Shown here piece after piece: positions 8,479-16,924 of a stretch of 64,000 nucleotides of DNA. The translations under genes were made by a program, and so were the position numbers. The notes below the pieces were generated by a model. That model did no database searches. It was given only the letters and a program-made list of their open reading frames with translations, and was not told where the DNA came from. Within the stretch, counting starts at the first letter, position 1. Each line of letters starts with the position of its first letter. The stretch is from an uncultured Saprospiraceae bacterium. GTDB taxonomy: Bacteria; Bacteroidota; Bacteroidia; Chitinophagales; Saprospiraceae. Where the stretch lies: contig CALJPQ010000022.1 of NCBI GenBank assembly GCA_937980645.1, positions 91,872 through 155,871 on the forward strand, written 5' to 3'.

Positions 8479-9357
8479 ATGCGAACCCATCTTATCCTTA
8501 CTGCAATGCTGCTGGGCGCTGTGGCGTTCACGGCATCGGCACAAAGTATCGTCAACGGCTTTTTTAGCGGCAAGGGCCACGGGGCTGTGGCGCTGTCGTA
8601 TTCCGCCGAGCACTACGACAATGTTTTTCTGGTACCTAACGAAGTGAAGGGTGTTCCCATCTTTCGTGAGGTGAGTGTCAACAGCGTATCTGTGTTTGCG
8701 ACCTATGGCGTTACGGATCGCCTGGAGGCTTCTTTGACCTTACCCTACATCACGGCCAGGGGCAATGCTGACCCTGCAGTGTTGGAAGGTTTGGGTTTCG
8801 AGAATGAGCGCAAGGGCCTGCAAGACCTTTCGCTGGCGCTCAAGTATCTCGCTTATCGCCTGAATGTGGGCGCTGGCAGGCTCGATGTAGCGGTGTCAGC
8901 GGGTCTGCGCACGCCGGTGGGCAATTATCGCGTGGACGAAGGGCTTCAGAGCATTCTGGCCATTGGCAACCGCGCTACGGCGGTTACGAGTTTGGCATTG
9001 TTACACTGGCAATCGGCCATGGGGCTCTTCGTTACGGCCCAGGGCGGTTATAGCGTGCGCAGCGGTGAAGTGCCTGACGCCTGGGTAGGCGAGCTGAAGG
9101 CCGGTTATGCGCATCGGGCGTTCTACGTGGACGTGTGGTATGCTGGCCAGCGCTCTACTGGAGGCGTCAACATCCTGGGCGAGGGCTTTACAGGCTTCTT
9201 TCCGGCCACGGACGTAACGTTTACGCGCGCTGGCCTGAGCGCTTTTGTGCCCGTTGTGGGCGGCTTAGGCCTTTCGGGCGGTGTCAGTAAGTACCTGACG
9301 GGCCGCAATGTTGGAGAGGCCACAGGCTTCTACGGCGGAGTCGTTTACAACTTCTAA
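8479..9357 (+). CDS. Outer membrane beta-barrel (transporter-like) protein
   Basis: A 292-residue exported barrel. The signal peptide is MRTHLILTAMLLGAVAFTASA. The mature sequence has amphipathic strands typical of the porin/MetA-pathway-of-phenol-degradation group (FATYGVTDRLEASLTLPYIT, SVSAGLRTPVGNY) and ends GFYGGVVYNF with a terminal Phe, the outer membrane assembly signal. It is 32 bases before the fasciclin lipoprotein gene on the same strand, so the two are probably co-transcribed and may be induced together. Substrate unknown. The start was set at the signal peptide; an upstream ATG at 8410 would add residues that break it. Confidence 0.8.
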   Translation: MRTHLILTAMLLGAVAFTASAQSIVNGFFSGKGHGAVALSYSAEHYDNVFLVPNEVKGVPIFREVSVNSVSVFATYGVTDRLEASLTLPYITARGNADPAVLEGLGFENERKGLQDLSLALKYLAYRLNVGAGRLDVAVSAGLRTPVGNYRVDEGLQSILAIGNRATAVTSLALLHWQSAMGLFVTAQGGYSVRSGEVPDAWVGELKAGYAHRAFYVDVWYAGQRSTGGVNILGEGFTGFFPATDVTFTRAGLSAFVPVVGGLGLSGGVSKYLTGRNVGEATGFYGGVVYNF

Positions 9358-9389
9358 CCCATTTTTTTTATCAAAAAAACACTCTTATC

Positions 9390-10376
9390 ATGTTATCTGT
9401 AAAAAAATACCTGTTGCTGTCGGGCCTTATTGCGGCTTTATGGAGCCTGCCGGCCTGCCAAAAAGAGGAGGCGCCGCTGCCAAGCATTGCTGCTATTGCC
9501 GTAACCAATCCTGACTTTAGTACCCTGGAGGATGCCGCCGTGTTGGGTGGGGTGGCGGCTGTGCTGTCTAACCCTAACCCAAACGACCCACAAGGTGCCT
9601 ACACAGTGTTTGCACCCAATAATGCCGCTTTTGCTCGCCTGGGCCTTAATAGCGGGGCCGACCTGCGCGTGTTGCAGCCGGCGTTTCTGACCAGCACCCT
9701 GCTCTACCACGTGTCGGGCGGCAACCTGCGCGGCGACCGCCTGACGAATGGGGCCTCTTCCGCTTCAGCGCTCGGACCGACACGCCGTGTCGTCGTGCGC
9801 GGCAGCGACCGCTATCTAAACGGCTCTAAAATACTGGCCACCGATGTGGCAGCATCTAATGGCACCGTGCACGTCATTGATAAGGTGCTGCTGGCTACCG
9901 GAGCCGACATCGTGCAATCAGCCTTAGCCTTGCGCGATGCCAAAGTGTTCGTTGGGCCGGAGTTATCGTTCTTAGTGGAGGCTGTACTCTATGCCGAACT
10001 GGCTGATGCGCTGACGGCAAAGCCCGGTAGCCCGTCGTTCACGGTCTTTGCACCCACTGACGCGGCATTCAGACAACTGGGCCAAGACCTGGGCGTGCCG
10101 CTCAAGGTGCCTGCCGACATCCGCAAGTTGCCCAAAGACGTGGTAACCAACGTGCTGCTCAATCACGTAGTAGCTGATGGCGGCAAATTCAACCCGGAAA
10201 TGAATGCCGGCTCGATAATGCCACTGGGCGGCACACCGCTGACGATAGGCGCCTTTGCCAATGGCGTTGTAACCGTGCGCGGCAAGGGCAACGATGCAGC
10301 AGCAAACATGGTCATCCCGGATGTGCAAACAACCAACGGAGTGGTGCATGTGATTGATAGAGTGCTGTTGCCTTGA
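9390..10376 (+). CDS. Lipoprotein with two fasciclin (FAS1) domains
   Basis: A 328-residue lipoprotein: signal MLSVKKYLLLSGLIAALWSLPAC, with the lipobox Cys at about residue 23. It has two FAS1 domains, at about residues 35-175 and 180-328. Each carries the H1 box (YTVFAPNNAAFARL; FTVFAPTDAAFRQL) and the H2-like end (NGTVHVIDKVLL; NGVVHVIDRVLL). FAS1 proteins mediate adhesion or bind small ligands at the cell surface. It follows an outer membrane barrel in an apparent two-gene operon ending at a strong hairpin (10409-10448). Closeness to the SigK/RskA-like pair recalls mycobacterial SigK control of the FAS1 proteins MPT70 and MPT83. Confidence 0.9.
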   Translation: MLSVKKYLLLSGLIAALWSLPACQKEEAPLPSIAAIAVTNPDFSTLEDAAVLGGVAAVLSNPNPNDPQGAYTVFAPNNAAFARLGLNSGADLRVLQPAFLTSTLLYHVSGGNLRGDRLTNGASSASALGPTRRVVVRGSDRYLNGSKILATDVAASNGTVHVIDKVLLATGADIVQSALALRDAKVFVGPELSFLVEAVLYAELADALTAKPGSPSFTVFAPTDAAFRQLGQDLGVPLKVPADIRKLPKDVVTNVLLNHVVADGGKFNPEMNAGSIMPLGGTPLTIGAFANGVVTVRGKGNDAAANMVIPDVQTTNGVVHVIDRVLLP

Positions 10377-10408
10377 TATGACAACCTTACAAAAATCAGG
10401 CGCAAAAA

Positions 10409-10451
10409 GGCAGTGAGACTATCGGCTTCGGCGGATAGTCTCGCTGCCTCT
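10409..10451 (+). terminator. Terminator after fasciclin operon
   Basis: GGCAGTGAGACTATC (10409-10423) pairs with GATAGTCTCGCTGCC (10434-10448), a 15-bp stem with one G-T pair and a ten-base loop. It is followed by TCTTT and preceded by AAAAA, so it could work in both directions. It lies 33 bases after the fasciclin stop. Confidence 0.7.
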
Positions 10452-10640
10452 TTGCAAAGCACCCCGTGGACGGCAGATTTTACTGTGCCGCCAGAAGCGG
10501 AAAAGAGGCGTTTTGTCCATGCTCTTTTGGCAGGTAGCACTTCTGTTTTTAAGTGCCACCTTTGCAAGCGTTTCCAGCTACGCGCGAACACGTTGAACAG
10601 GATAAACACATCAGGCGCCGGCCCCTTTTGGAGGAGCGCA

Positions 10641-12368
10641 ATGGCAGGCGAAGGTTTAAAGAAGCACAGGCTTTGGGCGTTTGTCGCGGGTGTTTTTGCC
10701 CTTCATTTTTTGCCTTTGCTGCTCAATGGCTCTCATGCGTATGTGCGCATTCACGATAACTTAGAGGGCGAATGGGCCTGGCTGATGCTGTTGGTGAAGT
10801 GGGGTCAGGCGCTGAATTTTTCGCCGGAGGCGGTGATCCCGCAGCTGTTGGGCGGTCAGCCCAGGATGGTGTTGCCCACAGGGCTTTCGGTCAATACGTT
10901 GCTTATCTGGCTTTTGGGTGGGCTGGGTGGTTACAAAGTCAGCTACATGCTGACGCGCCTGCTGGCGTTTGGGGGCATGTATCGGTTGTTGCGCACGTAT
11001 TTTTTGCCCGATGAGAGCGATGCTTTTTTGCGTGTCGGGGTTGCACTGGCGTTCAGTCTTGTGCCTTTCTATGTACAATTTGGGGGGGCTTTGCAGCCCT
11101 TTTTGCTGTATAGCTTGCTTCAGCTGCTCCGGCGCAAAGACACCTGGACGGACTGGATGTGTTTGCTGGTAGTTCCGCTTTACTCCAGCATTGTGTGGAT
11201 GGGTACCTCAACGGTCATGGTGGCAGGCCTGCTGTGGCTGGGCTGGAGCGTCTGGAAGCGTCGGGTGCACTTGCGGCCCGCCATAGGGGTAGGCGTATTA
11301 GCAGCATCTTACGCAGTGGTGAACTTTCCGCTATTACAATTATATTGGGCTGAAGATTTTACCTCGCATCGCAAGGCATACGATGCGCTGGCCATGCTGG
11401 ATATCAATTTTTACGGCAGCCTGTTAGAGGCCATTTTCCTCTGTACTGTGGGGCACTACCATGTGGGCACAGTGGTGGCGTTACCGCTATTAGTAGGTGC
11501 TGGAGTGGCCTTACTCAAAGGGCGGTCTCAGGGCATTGGAGGAATGTTTCGCTATCGCCTCTTGCAATTGGGGTTGTGCTTAGGGTTAGTTGGCATCCTC
11601 TCGTTGGTTTATGCGCTCTATCCTTATTTGGCCGCGCCGCTGGACGATTTCTTGCCGTTGCTCTCGGAGCTGCGCCTCAATCGCATGATCATCCTACTGC
11701 CCTTGCTGTTTTTTGTGGTGTTTGCCCTGACGCTGGGGCTTCTGAGGTATATGGGCTTCGCTCGCTCAGCATTGGGCGTGCTGGTGGCATCTCAGCTGGT
11801 TATGGGCTTTTGGGCCAACGACGAATGGCTGCACAATATGCGGCCCTTAATGGGGGCTTCGGTCAAACCCGGATATGCCGAGTTTTGGGCAGAAGGCTTG
11901 TTCCGGCGCATTGCTGCGCATATCGGAGCGCCGCAGTACACCTATCGGGTCGTGAGCCTGGGCATTCACCCAGTGGTGGCGCAGTACAATGGTTTTTATA
12001 CCTTAGATGGCCTTTTGCCACTGTACAGCCTGCAACAAAAACAGCGCTTTCGGGCAATTATCGCCGACGAAATCAGCAAAGACCCGCGCCTGCTGGCTTA
12101 TTTCGACGAATGGGGCAACCGCTGCTACCTCTTCTCTGCAGAGCTGGGGCTTTCGGACCAGAACTATCTGATTGGGAAAGACAGGTCGGTAACCCTCAAA
12201 GATTTTCATTTCAACGCTGACGCCTTTCGGCAGCTGGGCGGGCGCTACATTTTTTCATCTGTGCGGCTTGAACACAGCGAACGCATTGGGCTGCGTCTTT
12301 CAGCCGTTTTTGAACCCAAACCCGGCGAGCATAGCTGGTGGAAAGTGTATTTGTATGAAGTCATCTGA
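10641..12368 (+). CDS. Polytopic membrane protein, DUF6044/YfhO-like
   Basis: A 575-residue inner membrane protein with about ten to twelve hydrophobic segments. The first is LWAFVAGVFALHFLPLLL, followed by an extracytoplasmic AYVRIHDNLEGEW motif, an arrangement seen in DUF6044/YfhO-like and other GT-C-type proteins. It ends in a soluble C-terminal region of about 170 residues. ATG 10641 is chosen because GGAGGA lies just upstream, a rare clear Shine-Dalgarno here, and the frame further upstream runs through the terminator. No catalytic motif can be assigned; a role in surface glycan or lipid modification is only a guess. A 44-residue membrane protein overlaps its 3' end. Confidence 0.75.
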   Translation: MAGEGLKKHRLWAFVAGVFALHFLPLLLNGSHAYVRIHDNLEGEWAWLMLLVKWGQALNFSPEAVIPQLLGGQPRMVLPTGLSVNTLLIWLLGGLGGYKVSYMLTRLLAFGGMYRLLRTYFLPDESDAFLRVGVALAFSLVPFYVQFGGALQPFLLYSLLQLLRRKDTWTDWMCLLVVPLYSSIVWMGTSTVMVAGLLWLGWSVWKRRVHLRPAIGVGVLAASYAVVNFPLLQLYWAEDFTSHRKAYDALAMLDINFYGSLLEAIFLCTVGHYHVGTVVALPLLVGAGVALLKGRSQGIGGMFRYRLLQLGLCLGLVGILSLVYALYPYLAAPLDDFLPLLSELRLNRMIILLPLLFFVVFALTLGLLRYMGFARSALGVLVASQLVMGFWANDEWLHNMRPLMGASVKPGYAEFWAEGLFRRIAAHIGAPQYTYRVVSLGIHPVVAQYNGFYTLDGLLPLYSLQQKQRFRAIIADEISKDPRLLAYFDEWGNRCYLFSAELGLSDQNYLIGKDRSVTLKDFHFNADAFRQLGGRYIFSSVRLEHSERIGLRLSAVFEPKPGEHSWWKVYLYEVI

Positions 12369-12489
12369 ACGACCCTGGACCCCGCAAGAGCGTTGGCTGG
12401 TGCTCTTATTTGTGCTTTTTGCCTGTCTGAGTGTGGTGGTCTTCACGTGGGGGCGCTGGTTTTTCCCGCTCTTGGATTCGTTTTACTGA
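12355..12489 (+). CDS. 44-residue single-pass membrane microprotein
   Basis: The ORF runs from ATG 12355 to TGA 12487-12489, overlapping the last 14 bases of the upstream membrane protein in another frame, which suggests translational coupling. The peptide has a charged start (MKSSERPWTPQERW), then one strong transmembrane helix (LVLLFVLFACLSVVVFTW), and an aromatic tail ending DSFY. It may be a small partner of the polytopic protein. No family is recognised; the overlap, start and clean transmembrane helix are the support. Confidence 0.5.
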   Translation: MKSSERPWTPQERWLVLLFVLFACLSVVVFTWGRWFFPLLDSFY

Positions 12490-12642
12490 CTGACCCGACA
12501 CCGGCAAGGCAAAGAGCTGCTTCCCGAAAACGGCGTTGTTCTACCCTTACAGGAACAGAATAAGTGCATTGACAATTGTCTCAAAAAGATTTTATTTCAT
12601 CGGGTAGAATCCGTGAACTTTGTTTTCCAAATAATTTTTCCC

Positions 12643-13086
12643 ATGAAAAACACTTCGCTTCCTCCTGTTATCCTGTTTGCTGTGGTGGTTTTCCTTGCGC
12701 AACAATGCGCCACTCCTTACACCCCTGAGCGTTTGCCGGCCCAATACCTGTGCTTTGGCGCTGGCGGCGGCTTTAGTGGGGAGGTAACGACCTGGACGCT
12801 GTTGCCCAATGGCCAGATTTTCAAGTCTGTCGGCCTCGATGGCCCGATGATGGAGTGGAAAGGGCATGTGCGTCGCGAAGGCCGAAAGGCGTTTCGGGAG
12901 GCGGAGGCCCTGCGGCTGGCCGACAGGCCGCCGTTTTCACATCCGGGCAATCGGTACTCCTTCGTGGAATGGATCGAGGGTGAGCGCAGGCAGCGCATTA
13001 CTTGGGGTAGCCGTGAGCATGCCGTGGATAGTGCTGTGGAGGCTCTGCACAGGCGGCTGATGGCGCTGACGCGCACAAGGGAGTAG
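12643..13086 (+). CDS. Small lipoprotein of unknown function
   Basis: A 147-residue lipoprotein: signal MKNTSLPPVILFAVVVFLAQQC with the lipobox Cys at residue 22. The mature part (SGEVTTWTLLPNGQIFK, then KAFREAEALRLADRPPF, then FVEWIEGERRQRITWG) resembles uncharacterised Bacteroidota lipoproteins of similar size that begin with a beta-sheet and end with a helix. ATG 12643 was chosen at the signal peptide. A GAACTTTG sequence about 22 bases upstream is close to a -7 box. It converges with rlmN, four bases away. Confidence 0.65.
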   Translation: MKNTSLPPVILFAVVVFLAQQCATPYTPERLPAQYLCFGAGGGFSGEVTTWTLLPNGQIFKSVGLDGPMMEWKGHVRREGRKAFREAEALRLADRPPFSHPGNRYSFVEWIEGERRQRITWGSREHAVDSAVEALHRRLMALTRTRE

Positions 13087-13090
13087 AGGG

Positions 13091-14143
13091 CTATTTGTTG
13101 GCCAGCTGCCCGCAGGCGGCGTCAATGTCTTTTCCGCGGCTACGCCGCACGGTAACCGTTACACCGTGGTTGGCCAGATAGGCGGCGAAGGCGTTGAGGC
13201 GGTCTTCATCCGATTTTTCAAAAGTGACGCCCTCGATGGGGTTATATTCGATGATGTTGACGCGCACCGGGAAACGGCGGCGGCACAGGCGCACCAAGCG
13301 AGCGGCGTCGTCTAAAGAGTCGTTGAAGCGCTCGAAGGCAATGTATTCATAAGAGATGCGGTTATGCGTGTGGGCGTAGAAGTATTCGAGCGCCTGCATA
13401 AGCGCTTCAAGGTGGTTGGTTTCGTTAATGGGCATGACGGTGTTTCGTTTGGCGTCGTCGGCGGCGTGCAGGCTGAGGGCGAGGTTGGAGCGATAGCCGT
13501 CGTCGGCCAGTTGGCGGATCATTTTGGCGATGCCGGCCGTGCTGATAGTGATGCGGTGAGCGCCCATGCCCAAGCCTTCGGGGGCCGGCGCGGTGAGGCG
13601 GCGCACGCTTTCTAAGGTGTTGGCGTAGTTGAGTAAGGGTTCGCCCATGCCCATATAGACGACGTTGGTGATGGCGTGCCCGTAGGTTTGCTGGCACTGG
13701 CGGTTGACCAGCACGACCTGGTCGTAGATTTCATAGGCTGTCAGGTTGCGTTTGCGGCCCATGCGGCCGGTGGCGCAGAAGGAACAGGTGAGGCTACAAC
13801 CCACCTGGGTGCTGACGCAGACGGTGTAGCGCCCGTCTTCGGGCACGGGGATGAGGACGCTCTCGATGCGGTGGCCGTCGTGGGTGATCCAGCGTGTCTT
13901 GAGCGTTCCGTCGGCGCTGTGTTGCACCACTTCGGCCCGCAGCGTGTGGAAGGTGAAGGTGTCGCGCAGGCGTTGGCGCAGCCCTTTGGGCAGGTTGGTC
14001 ATAGCGTCCCAGTCGGTAGCACCTTTGGCCCACAGCCATTCATAGAGCTGGCGAGCGCGGAAGCGCGGTTCGCCCCACGATAGCAGGAGCGCCTCTATGT
14101 CGGGCAGCGACAGGGTGCGGATATCTCGCAGGGTGGCGGTCAT
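13091..14143 (-). CDS. rlmN: 23S rRNA (adenine-2503-C2)-methyltransferase RlmN
   Basis: A 350-residue radical-SAM enzyme. The [4Fe-4S] motif appears as GCSLTCSFCATG (CxxxCxxC), followed by the GMGEPLLNY motif, the SAM-binding HRITISTAGIAKMI and the ALSLHAADDAKR segment. The C-terminal CGQL holds a conserved Cys. It methylates C2 of A2503 in 23S rRNA and A37 of some tRNAs. Its start lies six bases after ftsK, so the two genes form one operon. Length is normal. Confidence 0.96.
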   Translation of the reverse strand: MTATLRDIRTLSLPDIEALLLSWGEPRFRARQLYEWLWAKGATDWDAMTNLPKGLRQRLRDTFTFHTLRAEVVQHSADGTLKTRWITHDGHRIESVLIPVPEDGRYTVCVSTQVGCSLTCSFCATGRMGRKRNLTAYEIYDQVVLVNRQCQQTYGHAITNVVYMGMGEPLLNYANTLESVRRLTAPAPEGLGMGAHRITISTAGIAKMIRQLADDGYRSNLALSLHAADDAKRNTVMPINETNHLEALMQALEYFYAHTHNRISYEYIAFERFNDSLDDAARLVRLCRRRFPVRVNIIEYNPIEGVTFEKSDEDRLNAFAAYLANHGVTVTVRRSRGKDIDAACGQLANK

Positions 14144-14149
14144 GGCAGG

Positions 14150-16612
14150 TCAGGCATTTCGGCGGGCGCGCAATTCGGTCAGGTAGCGTTCCAGTTCGGC
14201 CATGTCGTAGTAGAGCACTTCGCGGGGCTTGGAGCCTTCGGCGGGGCCGACGATGCCAAGGGCTTCGAGCTGGTCCATGATGCGTCCGGCGCGGTTGTAG
14301 CCCAATTTGAGGCGGCGCTGGATCATACTGGTAGAGCCGTGTTGAGTTTCGACCACCAGACGGGCAGCGTCCTCGAGCATGTCGTCCATTTCAGAAAGGC
14401 TAAACGATTTGGCATTCTCTTCGGCGCCGTCGGGGTGGAATTCGGGCAGGAAGAACGGCTCCGGAAAGCCCTGTTGGCGCGCGATGAAGTCAATGACGCG
14501 CTCCACTTCAGGAGTGTCAATGAAAGCTGATTGCAGGCGAATGATGTCGCCGCCCACAGACAGGAGCATATCGCCTTTACCGGTGAGTTGCTCGGCACCG
14601 CCGGCGTCTAAGATAGTGCGGCTGTCCACCTTCGAAACGACCTTGAAGGCCAGTCGGGCCGGGAAGTTGGCCTTAATGACGCCAGTGATGATATTGACCG
14701 ATGGGCGTTGGGTAGCAATGATGAGGTGAATGCCCACCGCACGCGACAGCTGGGCCAGCCGCCCAATGGGCATTTCCACCTCCTTGCCGGCGGTCATGAT
14801 GAGGTCGGCAAACTCATCAATGACCAGCACGATGTAGGGCAGGAAGCGATGGCCCTTGTTGGGGTTGAGGCGTCGGGCCACGAATTTGTCGTTGTACTCG
14901 GCAATGTTGCGTACTTCGGCCAGCTTGAGCAGGTCGTAACGGCTCTCCATTTCGATGAGGAGTGAGTTGAGGGTACTCACCACCTTGCTCGTGTCCGTAA
15001 CGATGGGTTCGGGTTGCTCGGGCAAAAAGCCCAGGAAGTGGTTCTCTAAGCGTGCATAGGGGAACAGTTCCACTTTCTTGGGGTCAATGAGGATGAGTTT
15101 GACCTGCGAAGGGTGTTTTTTGTAAAGCAGGCAGTTGAGGATGACGTTGATGCCCACCGATTTGCCCTGGCCCGTAGCGCCGGCGATGAGCAGGTGGGGC
15201 ATCTTGGTCAGGTCGGCTACGAAGACCTCGTTCTGGATGTTTTTTCCCAGTGCGATGGGCAATTCCATTTTGGCGCGTTTGAAGCGCTCGTCCATGAGCA
15301 CCTCGCGCATGCCGACGGTCTGGCGCTTCTTGTTGGGCACTTCGATGCCAATGGTGCCCTTGCCCGGTATAGGGGCAATGATGCGGATGCCCAGTGCCGA
15401 AAGGCTTAGGGCGATGTCGTCTTCCAGATTTTTGATTTTGGAAATGCGGATACCGCGCGCCGGCACGATTTCGTAGAGGGTAACGGTAGGGCCGATGGTC
15501 GCCTTGATTTTTTCAATGTCAATTTTGAAATTCATCAAGGTGCTCACAATCTGGTTTTTGTTTTGCTCCAATTCGTCGCGGTCAATTTCCAGTTGCGAGT
15601 TGTCGTACTCGTGGAGCAGTTGCAGGTGTGGGTACTCGTAGTGGGGCAGTTCGAGCGTAGGGTCGTAAGGTTCGCTGAAGTTGGGCGTATCTTCCTGGAT
15701 GACCTGTACAGGCGGTTTGTAGGCGGGTGCTTCGTCGGGCGTGGTGGGTGGTGGGGTGGGAGGGGCTTCCACGATTTCCAGTTCGGTATCTTCGGCGCTA
15801 TCGGGAGCGCTGGCAGGCGTGTCGTCGGCGAAAAGGGCGCTTTTTTGCGACAGATCGAAGGTCAGCTGAGCGCCGGAGGTGGCGGGCTTGGGCTTGGGCG
15901 CAGGCTCAGGTGCAGTAGGTTCGGGAGCGGGCGTTTGGCTCGAGGCTTCGGTTGCAGCCGCAGCGACGGGTGGCGTCGCAGATCGGCGTTTCTTACCGTA
16001 TTGGCCGCTGAGCAGGTCGAGCCAGGCGCGCCGGGTTTCATAAATGAGCTGCCGCCAGGTGAAGTCCGACAGGTCAGGGTTGTTGCTCCAAACAAAAACG
16101 ATGACCAGCGTGAAGAGCATCAGCAGCAAGGTGCCAGCCACGCCGAGAAACTTCTGCACCCAGGAACTGACCGATTGGCCAAAGACACCCCCCACGGGAA
16201 ACTCCACCCATTGCAAGAAGAACGAACCCAAAATAGAGACGACAACCGTCAGAATGATCGTGCGCACCAGTAGGCCGCTCAGGTGCCCCAGCGGCACACG
16301 CCGGATGAGCGCCATGCCGTACTTGTAGCACAGGTACACCAAGGAGAACGAACCCACACCAAAACCCCAGTAGATCAGACTATCCGCCACATAAGCACCT
16401 AAGCGCCCCAGCCAATTCTCTACGGCTACATCACCTAAAAAGATTTCCCACGAAAAGCGGTGTACAATATCGTGGTCGTTGTCCCAGGTAAAGAGGTACG
16501 AGACAAAGGCGATGGCTAAATAGCAGGCTGCAAACAGCAACAGCAACCCCATGATTTTGGGCGTCCGTTCGCTGTTAAAATCTAAGATAAGTAAGCGCTT
16601 GCCTTTGGCCAT
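14150..16612 (-). CDS. ftsK: DNA translocase FtsK/SpoIIIE
   Basis: An 820-residue protein with an N-terminal membrane domain of four transmembrane helices (IMGLLLLFAACYLAIAFVSY and others), a low-complexity Pro/Ala/Glu linker at about residues 220-330, and the RecA-like motor. Walker A (GATGQGKSVGIN) is near residue 478, and Walker B/DEAD-like is LVIDEFADLI. A C-terminal gamma winged-helix domain (RLVVETQHGSTSMIQRRLKLG) reads polar DNA motifs. It moves chromosome ends through the closing septum and activates XerCD at dif. ATG 16610-16612 (MAKGKRLL) lies 50 bases downstream of a TACCTTTG box. The linker is shorter than in E. coli FtsK. Confidence 0.95.
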   Translation of the reverse strand: MAKGKRLLILDFNSERTPKIMGLLLLFAACYLAIAFVSYLFTWDNDHDIVHRFSWEIFLGDVAVENWLGRLGAYVADSLIYWGFGVGSFSLVYLCYKYGMALIRRVPLGHLSGLLVRTIILTVVVSILGSFFLQWVEFPVGGVFGQSVSSWVQKFLGVAGTLLLMLFTLVIVFVWSNNPDLSDFTWRQLIYETRRAWLDLLSGQYGKKRRSATPPVAAAATEASSQTPAPEPTAPEPAPKPKPATSGAQLTFDLSQKSALFADDTPASAPDSAEDTELEIVEAPPTPPPTTPDEAPAYKPPVQVIQEDTPNFSEPYDPTLELPHYEYPHLQLLHEYDNSQLEIDRDELEQNKNQIVSTLMNFKIDIEKIKATIGPTVTLYEIVPARGIRISKIKNLEDDIALSLSALGIRIIAPIPGKGTIGIEVPNKKRQTVGMREVLMDERFKRAKMELPIALGKNIQNEVFVADLTKMPHLLIAGATGQGKSVGINVILNCLLYKKHPSQVKLILIDPKKVELFPYARLENHFLGFLPEQPEPIVTDTSKVVSTLNSLLIEMESRYDLLKLAEVRNIAEYNDKFVARRLNPNKGHRFLPYIVLVIDEFADLIMTAGKEVEMPIGRLAQLSRAVGIHLIIATQRPSVNIITGVIKANFPARLAFKVVSKVDSRTILDAGGAEQLTGKGDMLLSVGGDIIRLQSAFIDTPEVERVIDFIARQQGFPEPFFLPEFHPDGAEENAKSFSLSEMDDMLEDAARLVVETQHGSTSMIQRRLKLGYNRAGRIMDQLEALGIVGPAEGSKPREVLYYDMAELERYLTELRARRNA

Positions 16613-16662
16613 GTGTGTGCGTAAGGTCTTTTCTGGCTGTTTTTGAGCATGATAGGCAGCGG

Positions 16663-16670
16663 CAAAGGTA
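16663..16670 (-). promoter_or_regulatory. -7 box for ftsK-rlmN
   Basis: TACCTTTG on the minus strand is an exact TAnnTTTG match 50 bases before the ftsK ATG. Confidence 0.55.
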
Positions 16671-16786
16671 GCGCATTTCACCGCTACTTGCCATCAACAG
16701 CAAAAAGGCGTATGGCAATTACATTTGATTGGTTCGTTGCCATAAATAAACGAGTTGATATGCGAATTACCCGTCCCTTTGTGCCT

Positions 16787-16909
16787 TTCCGAGGCGATAC
16801 CTCCGCCCGGAGGTGTCGTCTCGGAAGGACCCCTTTGCGGTAAACCTCATTCGTGTGTTGGTTCTTGCTTCAGAGATGCCGCCTTTTCGTGCCCCGAAGA
16901 CGACACCTC
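16787..16909. repeat. Intergenic palindromic repeats (GAAGAYGACACCTC family)
   Basis: Two related elements between ftsK and rsmI. First, an 18-bp stem with two mismatches: TTCCGAGGCGATACCTCC (16787-16804), loop GCCC, then GGAGGTGTCGTCTCGGAA (16809-16826). Second, 16873-16909 begins GAGATG and ends CGAAGACGACACCTC; it aligns base for base with the tandem units at 34614-34697. No other feature is seen in this gene-free stretch apart from the ftsK promoter. Confidence 0.7.
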
Positions 16910-16924
16910 TGTGGCAGTCCCTGT

